Shown piece by piece: positions 16,477-25,767 of a stretch of DNA of 64,000 bases. Both the position numbers and the translations under genes were made by a program. Below the pieces are notes generated by a model that ran no database searches, was not told where the DNA came from, and saw nothing but the letters and a program-made list of their open reading frames with translations. How positions within the stretch are numbered: the stretch's first letter is position 1; each line of letters opens with the position of its first letter. Origin of the DNA: Phenylobacterium hankyongense (lineage in GTDB: Bacteria > Pseudomonadota > Alphaproteobacteria > Caulobacterales > Caulobacteraceae); the NCBI RefSeq assembly GCF_003254505.1, contig NZ_QFYP01000001.1, positions 1,348,001 through 1,412,000 on the forward strand. Direction: 5' to 3'.

Positions 16477-17097
16477 ATGTCCGAAGACAAGACGCCGTTC
16501 GAAGAGACCGTGGCGCAGGCCGACGCCGCGCCGGGTGAATTCGAAGCGCTGAAGGCCGAGGCCACGGGCCTGCGCGAGCAGGTGCTGCGCTATGCGGCCG
16601 AGGCCGAGAACACCCGCCGCCGGGCCGAGCGCGAAGCCAACGACGCCCGCGCCTACGCCATCCAGAAGTTCGCCCGCGACCTGCTGGGCGTCGCCGACAA
16701 CCTGGCGCGTGCGCTGCAGTCCCATCCCGACGTCGCCGATCCGGTGGTGAAGAACTTCGTGGTCGGGGTCGAGATGACCGAGAAGGAGCTGCAGGGCGCC
16801 TTCGAACGCAATGGCCTGAAGCGCATCGCCCCGGCCAAGGGCGAGAAGTTCGACCCGCACAAGCATCAGGCGATGATGGAACAGCCGGGCTCCGACGTGG
16901 CGCCGGGCGGGGTCATCCAGGTGCTGCAGCCGGGCTACGAGCTGCTCGGCCGGCTGGTGCGCCCGGCCATGGTGGTGGTCGCCGCCAAGGTCGCCGGCGC
17001 CCAGGCGCCCGGCGGCGGCGGCGACGGGGCCCAGAACCCCTACGCGGCCAACGACGAGGCCGAGGACGGCGGCGGTTCGGTGGATACGCGGGCCTGA
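16477..17097 (+). CDS. grpE: Nucleotide exchange factor GrpE
   Basis: 206 residues. The N-terminal coiled coil (LKAEATGLREQVLRYAAEAE with NTRRRAEREANDARAYAI) and the conserved C-terminal wing are present (GVEMTEKELQGAFERNGLKR; FDPHKHQAMMEQ; VIQVLQPGYELLGRLVRPAM). It releases ADP from DnaK. The tail is Gly/Ala-rich and acidic. It forms a heat-shock operon with hrcA. Confidence 0.97.
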   Translation: MSEDKTPFEETVAQADAAPGEFEALKAEATGLREQVLRYAAEAENTRRRAEREANDARAYAIQKFARDLLGVADNLARALQSHPDVADPVVKNFVVGVEMTEKELQGAFERNGLKRIAPAKGEKFDPHKHQAMMEQPGSDVAPGGVIQVLQPGYELLGRLVRPAMVVVAAKVAGAQAPGGGGDGAQNPYAANDEAEDGGGSVDTRA

Positions 17098-17226
17098 CCG
17101 CTTCCCCTTGCGCGGTGAGGCTTCGGCTCTTCCCCGGGCCGGGAAAATGGCTAATGTCGCAGGTCCCTTCCAGTCGGGGGCGGGCGGGGCCGAATCGGCT
17201 CGCTCGCGCATAGTCCGGGACACGAC

Positions 17227-18345
17227 ATGAAGCTGACGATCGAGCGGGCGGCGCTGTTGAAGGCGCTTGGGCATGTGCAGAGCGCCGTGGAGCGGCGCAA
17301 CACCATTCCGATCCTGTCGAACGTGCTGCTGTCGGCGGAACGCGACCGGCTGAGCTTCTCGGCCACCGATCTCGACATGGAGATCATCGACCAGGCCCTG
17401 GCCCAGGTCGACCAGCCCGGCCAGATCACCGCGCCCGCCCACACCCTCTACGAGATCGTCCGCAAGCTGCCGGAAGGCGCCGACGTCTCACTCAGCTTCA
17501 CCGGCGAGGACCCGCGGCTGACGGTGTCGGCCGGGCGCTCGCGCTTCAACCTGCCGGTGCTGCCGGCCGGCGACTTCCCGGTGATGTCCGCCGACGGCCT
17601 GGCCGGCCGGCTGACCGTCGACGTCAACGACCTGATCCGGCTGATCGACAAGACCCGCTTCGCGATCTCGGCGGAGGAGACCCGCTACTACCTGAACGGC
17701 CTCTACCTCCACACGGTGGTCGAGGACGGGGTGCAGAAGCTGCGCGCGGTGGCCACCGACGGCAGCCGCCTGGCGCTGGCCGAGATGCCGGCGCCCGAGG
17801 GCTCGGCCGGCGCGCCGGGCGTGATCGTGCCGCGCAAGACCGTGGCCGAGGCGAGGCGCCTCCTGGACGACGCCGGCGAGAGCGTCGAGCTGCAGATCAG
17901 CCCCCAGAAGGTCCGCTTCGAGCTGAACGGGGCGGCGCTGACCTCCAAGGTCATCGACGGCAACTTCCCCGACTACACGCGGGTGATCCCCAAGGACAAC
18001 AACCGCATCGTCATGGTGGATTCCAAGCTGTTCGCGCAGGCCGTGGACCGGGTGGCGACCATCTCGGCGGAGAAGAGCCGCTCGGTCAGGATGGCGATCG
18101 AGTCCGGCCGCGTGGTGCTGACGGTGCGCAACATGGAAGCCGGCCAGGCGGTCGAGGAGCTGGAGATCGACTACGACGGCGAGCCCTTCGAGCTCTCCTT
18201 CAACGCCCGCTACCTCTTGGACATCACCGACCAGATCTCCGGCGAGATGGCCGAGCTGCGGTTCGGCGGCCCGAACGACCCGGCGCTGGTGCTGGACCCC
18301 GGCGACGCCGACGTCCGCTACATCCTGATGCCGCTCAGGGTCTGA
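17227..18345 (+). CDS. dnaN: DNA polymerase III beta subunit (sliding clamp)
   Basis: 372 residues in three clamp domains: MKLTIERAALLKALGHVQSA with VERRNTIPILSNVLLSAE, then RYYLNGLYLHTV, then the C-terminal MPLRV that lines the partner-binding pocket. The ring tethers polymerase III to DNA. It stands alone, about 36 kb from dnaA, and follows grpE after 129 bp; separation of dnaN from dnaA is usual in Caulobacterales. GGCTAATGTC near 17151 resembles a Caulobacter housekeeping -10 element. Confidence 0.98.
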   Translation: MKLTIERAALLKALGHVQSAVERRNTIPILSNVLLSAERDRLSFSATDLDMEIIDQALAQVDQPGQITAPAHTLYEIVRKLPEGADVSLSFTGEDPRLTVSAGRSRFNLPVLPAGDFPVMSADGLAGRLTVDVNDLIRLIDKTRFAISAEETRYYLNGLYLHTVVEDGVQKLRAVATDGSRLALAEMPAPEGSAGAPGVIVPRKTVAEARRLLDDAGESVELQISPQKVRFELNGAALTSKVIDGNFPDYTRVIPKDNNRIVMVDSKLFAQAVDRVATISAEKSRSVRMAIESGRVVLTVRNMEAGQAVEELEIDYDGEPFELSFNARYLLDITDQISGEMAELRFGGPNDPALVLDPGDADVRYILMPLRV

Positions 18346-18357
18346 CGCCCGACGTCT

Positions 18358-18382
18358 TCCGCCCCCGGGTCACGGGGGCGGA
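18358..18382 (+). terminator. Hairpin after dnaN
   Basis: TCCGCCCCCG-GGTCA-CGGGGGCGGA is a perfect 10-bp stem 12 nt after the dnaN stop and before the convergent zinc-finger gene. No T run is seen on either side, so it may act as a bidirectional or Rho-assisted terminator. Confidence 0.5.
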
Positions 18383-18391
18383 GCCGATGGC

Positions 18392-18694
18392 TCAGTGGCC
18401 GTGCGCGCCTTCCCAGACGCCGGGGGCCAGGCGCTCGTCCTCAGGGCCCTCGGAGCCGGCGGCCAGCACGAAGCGGCGGTCGCAGTAGGGGCATTCGACG
18501 AAGCTCGCCTCGCCCATCTCCAGCCAGACCCGCGGGTGGCCGAGCGCGCCGCCGACGCCGTCGCAGGCGATCCGGCCGGAGCGCACGGTGATGGTCTCGG
18601 GCGCGGGCAGGTCGGGCGTCAGCGCCGGCTCGGCCGGCATGGGCTCGGGGCGCTTCTGGGCGCTGGCGCCCTCGTTTCGTGCTCTGCGAGCCAT
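18392..18694 (-). CDS. Zinc-finger (zf-CHCC type) protein
   Basis: 100 residues from the ATG at 18694 (MARRARNEGAS). The C-terminal half carries RIACDGVGGALGHPRVWLEM and then FVECPYCDRRFVLA, i.e. a Cys-x(n)-His-x(n)-CxxC zinc site as in the NDUFS6-related zf-CHCC family. Such proteins in alphaproteobacteria are linked to respiratory complex I assembly, which is inference here. The N-terminal half is low-complexity (AEPALTPDLPAPE). The longer upstream frame would cover the divergent ABC gene region and is not supported. Confidence 0.85.
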   Translation of the reverse strand: MARRARNEGASAQKRPEPMPAEPALTPDLPAPETITVRSGRIACDGVGGALGHPRVWLEMGEASFVECPYCDRRFVLAAGSEGPEDERLAPGVWEGAHGH

Positions 18695-18878
18695 GAACTT
18701 CAAACCTCTGATGCCGCGGCGACGCCCGCTTGGCGCGGAGGCGGCGCGCGCCTCGCGCCCAGGGGCGCGCAGCAACTTTGCAATTTGTTCGCGGCCGGAC
18801 GCAAAACCGGGTCCCACTTTTGCTGGCCGCGCACTACGTATGCGACGGCGGCTTCGCCCGTCAATCGATTGGAGCCCC

Positions 18879-19832
18879 ATGGACCTTCCCGACTACGCCA
18901 TCGAGGCCAAGGGCCTCGTCAAGACCTACGCCGCCACCAAGACCACGCCGGAGATGCGCGCGCTGCGCGGCGTCGACCTGGCGATCCCGCGCGGCTCGAT
19001 CTTCGGCCTCTTGGGGCCGAACGGGGCGGGCAAGTCGACCTTCATCAACATCCTGGCCGGGCTCTGCAAGAAGACCTCCGGCACGGTCAGCATCTGGGGC
19101 CGCGACATCGACGAGCGGCCGCGCGACGCCCGCGCCGCCATCGGCGTGGTGCCGCAGGAGATCGCCGCCGACCCGTTCTTCACGCCGCGCGAATCCCTGG
19201 AGGTGGCGGCCGGCATGTACGCCGTGCCGCCGTCGGAGCGCCGGACCATGGAGCTGCTGACCGCGCTCGGGCTCGGCGACAAGGCCAACGCCTACGTCCG
19301 CCAGTTGTCGGGCGGCATGAAGCGGCGGCTGATGGTCGCCAAGGCCATGGTGCACAACCCGCCGGTGCTGATCCTCGACGAGCCCACCGCCGGGGTCGAC
19401 GTGGAGCTGCGCCGCCAGCTCTGGAACTATGTGCTGGAGCTGAACCGCAAGGGGGTGACCATCGTGCTCACCACCCACTACCTGGAAGAGGCCCAGGAGC
19501 TCTGCGACCAGATCGCCATCATCAACCGCGGCCAGGTGGTGGCCTGCGAGCCGACCACGACCCTGCTGCGGCGGATGGACACCCGCAAGGTGCTGGTGAC
19601 GCCGGAGCAGCCGATGACCGCCGCGCCGGCGCTGGCCGGCTTCGAGACCCACCTGCTGCCCTCGGGCGGCTTCTCGGTGACCTACCGCACCGGCCAGTCG
19701 AGCGTCGAACAGGTGCTGGCCGCGATCCGCAAGACCGGCGTGCACATCAAGGACATCTCCACCGAGGATCCGGACCTGGAGGACGTGTTCGTCTCGCTGA
19801 CCTACGCGGCGCCGGAGGCGGCGGAGATCTGA
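18879..19832 (+). CDS. ABC-2-type transporter ATP-binding protein (orphan)
   Basis: 317 residues. Walker A GPNGAGKST, Q-loop PQEIAADPFFTPRESLEVAA, signature LSGGMKRRLMVAKAMV, Walker B VLILDEPTAGVD and the switch histidine in LTTHYLEEAQELCDQ are all intact. It has the CcmA/YadG-like architecture with a C-terminal extension of about 80 residues. It should energise a drug, lipid or polysaccharide exporter, but no ABC-2 permease lies next to it: a repeat and a convergent GNAT gene follow. The ATG at 18879 follows a GGAG ribosome site. Confidence 0.93.
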   Translation: MDLPDYAIEAKGLVKTYAATKTTPEMRALRGVDLAIPRGSIFGLLGPNGAGKSTFINILAGLCKKTSGTVSIWGRDIDERPRDARAAIGVVPQEIAADPFFTPRESLEVAAGMYAVPPSERRTMELLTALGLGDKANAYVRQLSGGMKRRLMVAKAMVHNPPVLILDEPTAGVDVELRRQLWNYVLELNRKGVTIVLTTHYLEEAQELCDQIAIINRGQVVACEPTTTLLRRMDTRKVLVTPEQPMTAAPALAGFETHLLPSGGFSVTYRTGQSSVEQVLAAIRKTGVHIKDISTEDPDLEDVFVSLTYAAPEAAEI

Positions 19833-19843
19833 GCCGCTTCAAT

Positions 19844-19950
19844 TCCTCCCCTGTTGGGGGAGGGGGACCGCGAAGCGGTGGAGGGGGTCAGCGCTGACCT
19901 CGGAGGACCCCCTCAGTCAGCTTCGCTGACAGCTCCCCCAGCGGGGGAGC
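19844..19950. repeat. Intergenic palindromic repeat (CTCCCC...GGGGGAG type)
   Basis: The two ends are near-identical short hairpins (CTCCCCTGTTGGGGGAG and CTCCCCCAGCGGGGGAG), with GACCGCGAAGCGGTGGAGGG and AGTCAGCTTCGCTGACAGCT between, each itself hairpin-forming. This kind of element recurs between convergent genes in Caulobacterales and related genomes. It lies between the convergent ABC ATPase and GNAT genes and may also end both transcripts. Only one copy is in the window, so the repeat status rests on memory. Confidence 0.6.
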
Positions 19951-19960
19951 AACTCGGGCC

Positions 19961-20512
19961 TCACCGCGTCAGCGTCGAGATGTCCGGCCAGTGGTAGGCG
20001 ACCTCGTAGAGCAGGCGGCCGCCGGGGCCGAGCTCCTGGCGGGGCGTCTCCGGCTCGCCGCCCAGGTGCTCGTAGAAGCCGCGGGCGCGGATGTTGTCGC
20101 GCAGCACCGAGAGCATCAGCGAGCGGGCGCCGTTGGCCTGCAGGGCGCGGGCGGTCTGCGCCATCAGCTGCTGGCCGAGGCCGTGGCCCTGGGCTGAGCG
20201 CAGAAGGTAGAGCACCGAGATCTCGCCCTCGCCGGCCGTTCCGCGGCGGGAGGGGCCGCCGGTGGCGTAGCCCACCAGGCCGAATCGGTCGGCGGCGGCC
20301 AGGGTCACCTCGTTGGGCTGCGGATGGGTGAGGGTGCGGCGGAAGCGGCGGGCGTAGCCGACCTCCGACATCCGCGCCAGGAAGGCGTCCGGCAGCAGAC
20401 CGCGGTAGGTCTCGCGCCAGGAGGTCACATGCACATGCGCCAGCGCCTCGGCGTCGGAGGGGCCGGGCGGAAAGATCACCACGCTGGAAGTCGCTCCACG
20501 GGACTGCGGCAT
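19961..20512 (-). CDS. GNAT-family N-acetyltransferase
   Basis: 183 residues from the ATG at 20512. GNAT features: the N-terminal SDAEALAHVHVTSWRETYRG, central strand EISVLYLLRSAQGHGLGQQL (acetyl-CoA loop Q/R-x-x-G-x-G/A) and C-terminal LSVLRDNIRARGFYEHLGGE. The substrate is unknown; small-molecule or protein amine acetylation is typical. An in-frame ATG at 20548 would add 12 residues. It is convergent with the ABC ATPase and divergent from mutS. Confidence 0.88.
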   Translation of the reverse strand: MPQSRGATSSVVIFPPGPSDAEALAHVHVTSWRETYRGLLPDAFLARMSEVGYARRFRRTLTHPQPNEVTLAAADRFGLVGYATGGPSRRGTAGEGEISVLYLLRSAQGHGLGQQLMAQTARALQANGARSLMLSVLRDNIRARGFYEHLGGEPETPRQELGPGGRLLYEVAYHWPDISTLTR

Positions 20513-20592
20513 CTCTCCACAGCTTGGCGCCCGCGCGCCAAGGTTCAAGGGGCTGACGGGACTCAGGCGAACCTATAGCGTCCCAGGCCTCC

Positions 20593-23280
20593 ATGAATGC
20601 GCCGTCGCCCACCACCTTGCCCGATCCCGCCGCCGGCGCCTCGCCGGTCATGGCGCAGTTCTTCGAGGCCAAGACCCGTCAGCCGGACGCGCTGGTGTTC
20701 TTCCGGATGGGCGACTTCTACGAGCTGTTCTTCGAGGACGCCCAGAAGGCCGCCGCGGCGCTCGGCATCACCCTGACCGCCCGGGGCCAGCACGCCGGCG
20801 CGCCGATCCCCATGTGCGGGGTGCCGGTGCACGCCGCCGAGGCCTATCTCGCCAAGCTGATCCGCGCCGGCTTCAAGGTCGCCGTCTGCGAGCAGATGGA
20901 GAACCCCGCCGAGGCCAAGAAGCGCGGCGGCAAGTCGATCGTCCACCGCGACGTGGTCCGCGTGGTCACCCCCGGGACGCTGACCGAGGACGGCCTGCTG
21001 GACGCCCGCGGCGCCAACCGGCTGGCGGCGATCGCCGTGCGGGCCGGCGCCGCTGCGGTGGCCAGCGTCGAGCTCTCCACCGGCGAGGTCGAGTGCCTGG
21101 CGACCAGCGTCTCGGGCCTGGCCTCGGCGCTGGCCGCGCTCGGCCCTTCGGAGATCCTGGTCCCCGACCGGCTGTTCGCCGACGAGCAGGTCAGCGCCGC
21201 CCTGAAGGCGGCCGGCGGCTTCGTGCAGCCGCTGCCGCAGGCGCTGGCCGAGCCCTCGGCCTCGGAAGCCCGGCTCAAGCGGCTCTACGGGGTCGAGACC
21301 CTCGACGGCTTCGGTGCGCTGTCGGGCGCGGAGATCTCGGCGCTCGGCCTGATCGCCGCCCACCTGGAGACCACCCAGGCCGGCAAGCTGCCGGCGCTGT
21401 CGGCCCCGCGCCGGGCCGGCGAGGCCGACGTCATGGCCATCGACCCGGCCACCCGCGCCAGCCTGGAGATCGAGAAGGCCACCTCCGGCAGCCGCGAGGG
21501 CTCGCTGCTGGCGGCCATCGACCGCACCGTGACCGCCCCCGGCGCGCGGCTGCTGGCGGCGCGGCTGGCCCGGCCGCTGCTCGACCCGGCGGCGATCGAC
21601 GCGCGGCTGGATGCGGTGGCCTGGTTCTGCGAGCATCGCGGCCAGCGGCAGCGGCTGCGCGAGCAGCTGAAGGGGCTGGGCGACATGGCCCGCGCCCTGT
21701 CGCGGCTGGCGCTCGGGCGCGGCGGGCCGCGCGACCTCGGCTGCCTGCGCGACGGCCTGACCATGGCCGAGGCGGTGGTGGCGCTGTTCGCCTCCACCCG
21801 CGACCCGCTGGTGACGCCGCCGGCGGAGATCGCCAGCGCGCTCGCAGCCCTCAATCCCGACCTGCACGCTGACCTGCTGGCGTTCCGCGACCTCCTGGGC
21901 GCGGGCCTCGGGAGCGAGCTGCCGGCGCTGGCCCGCGACGGCGGCTTCGTGGCCGAGGGCGTGCGGCCGGAGCTCGACCATGCCCGGGCGCTGCGCGACG
22001 ACAGCCGCCGGGTCATCGCCCAGCTGGAGGCGCGGCTGGCCCAGGAGAGCGGCGTCGCCCTGAAGGTCCGCCACAACGCCGTGCTCGGCTACTTCGTGGA
22101 GACCACCGCCAAGGCCGCCGAGCCGCTGATGGGCGCGCCGCTGAACGCGGTCTTCATCCACCGCCAGACGCTCGCCAACCAGGTCCGCTTCACCACCGTC
22201 GAGCTGGCGGAGCTGGATGCGAAGATCGCCCAGGCCGCCGAGCGGGCGCTGGCCATTGAGGTCGACACCTTCGAGGCCTGGCGCGACGCCGCCTGCGCGG
22301 TGGCCGCCGACATCCACGCCGCCGCCGAGGCCGCCGCCCGCCTCGACGTCGCCGCGGGCGTGGCCGAATGGGGCGAGGACGTGGGCGCGGCGCGGCCGAC
22401 GGTGGACCGCTCCACCGCCTTCGAGGCCGAGGGCGCGCGCCACCCGGTGGTGGAGGCCGCGGTGCGCCGGGCCGGCGAGGCCTTCACGCCCAACGACTGC
22501 CGGTTGGACGGCGCGGGGGCCGGCGGGCCGCGGCTGGCGCTGGTCACCGGCCCGAACATGGCCGGCAAGTCGACCTTCCTGCGCCAGAACGCGCTGCTGG
22601 CGGTGCTCGCCCAGGCCGGCTGCTTCGTGCCGGCCCGGCGCCTGCGGCTGGGCGTCGTCGACCGGCTGTTCAGCCGGGTCGGCGCAGGCGACGACCTGGC
22701 GCGGGGCCGCTCGACCTTCATGGCCGAGATGGTGGAGACCGCCGCCATCCTCACCCAGGCGACGCCGCGCTCCCTGGTGATCCTCGACGAGATCGGCCGC
22801 GGCACCGCCACCTACGACGGCCTGGCCATCGCCTGGGCCTGCGCCGAGGCCCTGCACGAGACCAACCGCTGCCGCGCCCTGTTCGCCACCCACTACCACG
22901 AGCTGGCGGTGCTGGACGGGCGGCTGGCCTATGTCGCCAACCTCTCCCTGAAGGCCAAGGAGTGGAACGGCGACCTTATCTTCCTGCACGAGGCGGGCCC
23001 CGGCCCGGCCGACCGCTCCTACGGCGTGCAGGTGGCGAAGCTGGCCGGCGTGCCGCAGCCGGTGGTGATCCGCGCCCGCGAGGTGCTGGAACGGCTGGAG
23101 CGCGAGGCCGGGGCGCCCGCCCACCTCGACGACCTGCCGCTGTTCGCCGCCGCCGCGCCGGCGGCGGAGCGCTCGGGTCCCAGCGCGGCCGAAGAGGCGC
23201 TGAAGGTCCTCGACCTCGACGGCATGAGCCCGCGCGAGGCGATGGAGGCGCTCTATCGGCTGAAGGGCCTGCTGACCTAG
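20593..23280 (+). CDS. mutS: DNA mismatch repair protein MutS
   Basis: 895 residues. The mismatch-recognition motif FFRMGDFYELFFEDA is near residue 36-50 with the essential Phe-x-Glu (FYE). Connector and lever domains follow. The ATPase carries Walker A GPNMAGKST near 652, then RSTFMAEMVE, Walker B LVILDEIGRGT and the ATHYHEL switch. It binds mispairs and recruits MutL. It is divergent from the GNAT gene. The stop overlaps that of a convergent small gene by 4 bp. Confidence 0.98.
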   Translation: MNAPSPTTLPDPAAGASPVMAQFFEAKTRQPDALVFFRMGDFYELFFEDAQKAAAALGITLTARGQHAGAPIPMCGVPVHAAEAYLAKLIRAGFKVAVCEQMENPAEAKKRGGKSIVHRDVVRVVTPGTLTEDGLLDARGANRLAAIAVRAGAAAVASVELSTGEVECLATSVSGLASALAALGPSEILVPDRLFADEQVSAALKAAGGFVQPLPQALAEPSASEARLKRLYGVETLDGFGALSGAEISALGLIAAHLETTQAGKLPALSAPRRAGEADVMAIDPATRASLEIEKATSGSREGSLLAAIDRTVTAPGARLLAARLARPLLDPAAIDARLDAVAWFCEHRGQRQRLREQLKGLGDMARALSRLALGRGGPRDLGCLRDGLTMAEAVVALFASTRDPLVTPPAEIASALAALNPDLHADLLAFRDLLGAGLGSELPALARDGGFVAEGVRPELDHARALRDDSRRVIAQLEARLAQESGVALKVRHNAVLGYFVETTAKAAEPLMGAPLNAVFIHRQTLANQVRFTTVELAELDAKIAQAAERALAIEVDTFEAWRDAACAVAADIHAAAEAAARLDVAAGVAEWGEDVGAARPTVDRSTAFEAEGARHPVVEAAVRRAGEAFTPNDCRLDGAGAGGPRLALVTGPNMAGKSTFLRQNALLAVLAQAGCFVPARRLRLGVVDRLFSRVGAGDDLARGRSTFMAEMVETAAILTQATPRSLVILDEIGRGTATYDGLAIAWACAEALHETNRCRALFATHYHELAVLDGRLAYVANLSLKAKEWNGDLIFLHEAGPGPADRSYGVQVAKLAGVPQPVVIRAREVLERLEREAGAPAHLDDLPLFAAAAPAAERSGPSAAEEALKVLDLDGMSPREAMEALYRLKGLLT

Positions 23281-23621
23281 GGCGTCTTGCTGCGCGGGGC
23301 GCTGACCAGCGGACGGGGCGCGGGTTTCTTCAGCTGCCGACGGCGCTTCACCTTGACCACGACGGGGGCGCTGACCCGGGTGATCCGGCGCTGGCGGGCG
23401 TTCTTCTCGGCCTGGGTTTCCGGCTTCGGCTTGGGCTTGCGCGGGGTCAGGCCGTGGCGCCGGCGGACGATCTCGTCCTCGGTCGCGCTCTCCGAGCTGG
23501 TCTGGGCGGTGCGCGCGGTCGCCGCCTTGCCGCGCAGCTTGCGGCCGGCCGAGCCCGACACATAGCCGTTGGCGTTCCAGCCGGTGAGGGTGGAGCCGCC
23601 GCGGTACGATCCCTTGCTCAT
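23277..23621 (-). CDS. Small highly basic hypothetical protein
   Basis: 114 residues from the ATG at 23621, rich in Lys/Arg (RKPKPKPETQAEKNARQRRI; VVVKVKRRRQLKKPAPR), with a Gly/Ser-rich start (MSKGSYRGGSTLTGWNANGY). It has no transmembrane helix or signal peptide. The predicted disorder and charge suggest nucleic-acid binding, which is only inference. The longer frame upstream has no good ribosome site. It overlaps the mutS stop by 4 bp convergently. Confidence 0.6.
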   Translation of the reverse strand: MSKGSYRGGSTLTGWNANGYVSGSAGRKLRGKAATARTAQTSSESATEDEIVRRRHGLTPRKPKPKPETQAEKNARQRRITRVSAPVVVKVKRRRQLKKPAPRPLVSAPRSKTP

Positions 23622-23707
23622 CTGACGGCCCGGCGACTCATGGGGCGCGCAACATAGTGACCGCGCCGCGTTCGGGAAGGCGCAAGTCGCGGCGGCCTGA
23701 CCCGGCC

Positions 23708-24577
23708 TCACAGCTCTGCAATGAACGCCATCGCCGCGCGGCTGCGATGGCGCTGGCGGTGGGTCAGCAGGGCGAAGGCGCGCTCGGGGGCGTCGAAAGC
23801 CAGGCGCACGAGGCGGCCGGCGGCGACCAGGGGCGCGGCCGCCAGGTCGGACACCGCGGCCACCAGCCCGCCGGCCTCGGCCGCCGCCAAAGCCGCTTCG
23901 TTGGACGGCAGCTCCAGGCGAACGGACAGCTCGCGCACCGTGACGCCGACGCCGGCCATCACCTGCTCGAAGTGCGAGCGGGTGCCCGATCCCACCTCGC
24001 GCAGCACCCAGACGGCGGCGCGCAGGTCCTGCGGCCGCAACGGCGCGGCGGCCAGCGGATGGTCGGGCGCGGCGTAGAGGCTCACCCGGTCGAGGGCGAT
24101 GGCGGCGCGGGACAGGGCCGCGACCTCCACCAGGCCCTCCACGAAGCCCAGGTCGGCGGCCCCAGTGAGCACCGCCTCGGCGGCCTGGGCGGTGTTGCCG
24201 GCGATCATCCGCAGGCTGACGCCCGGATGGGCCTGGGCGAAGCGCGCCATGCGGCCGGGCAGCCAGTAGCTGGCCACCGTCTGGCTGGCGGCCAGGGTGA
24301 GGTGGCCGCGGCGCAGCGCGGTGACGTCCTCCAGGGCGGCCACCGCCGCCTCGGCCTGGCTGAGCACCGCCTTGGCCTCCGGCAGGAAGGCCTGGCCGGC
24401 GGCCGACAGGGCGATGCCGCGGCCGACCCGGTCAAACAGCCGTGCGCCGTAGCGCCCTTCCAGCGCCGCCACCGCCGCGCTGACCGCCGACTGGGTGAGG
24501 TGCAAGGCCTCGGCGGCGCGGGTCATGTGCCCGCGCTGGGCGACTTCGACAAAGATGCGGAGCTGTTCGAGGGTCAC
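23708..24577 (-). CDS. LysR-family transcriptional regulator
   Basis: 289 residues. The N-terminal winged HTH reads MTLEQLRIFVEVAQRGHMTR, AAEALHLTQSAVSAAVAALE and ARLFDRVGRG, followed by the usual two-lobed effector domain (LRRGHLTLAASQTVASYWLP; SLRMIAGNTAQAAEAVLTGA). It is divergent from the YeiH-family transporter with 77 bp between start codons, the classic LysR arrangement, so it probably controls that gene. The effector is unknown; a sulfur compound is a fair guess from the transporter family. Confidence 0.94.
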   Translation of the reverse strand: MTLEQLRIFVEVAQRGHMTRAAEALHLTQSAVSAAVAALEGRYGARLFDRVGRGIALSAAGQAFLPEAKAVLSQAEAAVAALEDVTALRRGHLTLAASQTVASYWLPGRMARFAQAHPGVSLRMIAGNTAQAAEAVLTGAADLGFVEGLVEVAALSRAAIALDRVSLYAAPDHPLAAAPLRPQDLRAAVWVLREVGSGTRSHFEQVMAGVGVTVRELSVRLELPSNEAALAAAEAGGLVAAVSDLAAAPLVAAGRLVRLAFDAPERAFALLTHRQRHRSRAAMAFIAEL

Positions 24578-24654
24578 AACCCATCATTTATATCGATTGA
24601 TCGCATGCAACAAATAAGTTGGAGTTGTCGAAATGGCGGGCGGACACTCGACCC

Positions 24655-25701
24655 ATGGCCGCTATCGCCCTCAGCCCCAACGTCCCGGATTCGCGATCCG
24701 TCCTGCGCTTCGGCCCGGGCCTCTTGCTCTGCGTGGCGATCGCCGTGGCGGCGCATGTGGCCCAGGCGCTGGAGGTGCGGCTCTTCGGGCGCGCCTGGCT
24801 CGAGGCGCTGGTGCTGGCGATCCTGATCGGCGCAGGCGTGCGAGCGGTGTGGACGCCGGGGCCGCGCTGGGCGGCGGGAGTGGCGTTCAGCGCCAGGACC
24901 GTGCTGGAGATCGCCGTCGTGCTGCTGGGCGCGAGCATCAGCGGCGCGGCCATCCTCGGCCTCGGACCGGAGCTGCTGCTGGACGTACCGGTCCTGGTCG
25001 CCCTGGCGATCGTCGGCAGCTACGGACTCGGGCGGTTGCTGCGCATGCCGCACAAGATGGCCGTGCTGATCGCCTGCGGGAACGCCATCTGCGGCAACTC
25101 GGCCATCGCCGCCATCGCCCCGGTGATCGACGCCGACGGCGACGACGTGGCGGCCTCGATCGCCTTCACCGCCGTGCTCGGCGTCGTCGTGGTGCTGATC
25201 CTGCCGGTGCTGGCCGTGGCGCTGCGCCTGTCGCCGCACGGCTTCGGGGTGCTGGCGGGCCTGACGGTCTACGCGGTGCCGCAGGTGCTGGCCGCCACCG
25301 CGCCGATCAGCTCGCTGTCGGCCCAGGTGGGGGCGGTGGTGAAGCTGGTGCGGGTGCTGATGCTGGGCCCGGTGGTGGTGGCGATCTCGTGGCTCAATCC
25401 GCGCCGCTCCGGCGAGGCGCTGCGCAAGACGCCGCTGCACCTGGTCGTGCCGTGGTTCATCGTCGCCTTTCTGCTGTTGGTCGGCGTGCGCTCGGCCGGC
25501 CTGATCCCGCCCCTGCTGGTCGGGCCGGCGTCGGAGACGGCGAGCTGGCTGACGGTGATCGCCATGGCGGCGCTGGGGCTGGCGGTGGACCTGCCGGCCA
25601 TGGCCAAGGTCGGGCCGCGGGCGGCGGCGACCGTGACCCTGTCGCTGCTGATGCTGGGGGCGCTGGCCTTCCTCATGCTCCGCCTTCTGCGTCTCGCCTG
25701 A
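24655..25701 (+). CDS. YeiH/UPF0324 family putative sulfate exporter
   Basis: 348 residues from the ATG at 24655; a TTG at 24619 would add 12 residues. About ten hydrophobic helices. The family motif region IACGNAICGNSAIAAIAPVI is exact, and VRVLMLGPVVVAISWL and LTVIAMAALGLAVDLPAM follow. Members are annotated putative sulfate exporters on limited evidence. The divergent LysR gene is the usual neighbour. The intergenic ATTTATATCGATTGATCG with CAACAAAT may hold the regulator site. Confidence 0.9.
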   Translation: MAAIALSPNVPDSRSVLRFGPGLLLCVAIAVAAHVAQALEVRLFGRAWLEALVLAILIGAGVRAVWTPGPRWAAGVAFSARTVLEIAVVLLGASISGAAILGLGPELLLDVPVLVALAIVGSYGLGRLLRMPHKMAVLIACGNAICGNSAIAAIAPVIDADGDDVAASIAFTAVLGVVVVLILPVLAVALRLSPHGFGVLAGLTVYAVPQVLAATAPISSLSAQVGAVVKLVRVLMLGPVVVAISWLNPRRSGEALRKTPLHLVVPWFIVAFLLLVGVRSAGLIPPLLVGPASETASWLTVIAMAALGLAVDLPAMAKVGPRAAATVTLSLLMLGALAFLMLRLLRLA

Positions 25702-25767
25702 AACTCCTCGCCGCAGGGCCACAAGGGGCGAGCAAGCCGGCGCGAACTGACCTATATCTGCCCGCCC

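Noticed and set aside
20563..23124. 853-codon open frame antisense to mutS
   Set aside because: Its composition (His/Gly/Arg/Ala-rich, no domain) is that of a mirror frame of a G/C-ending gene; mutS on the other strand is fully supported.
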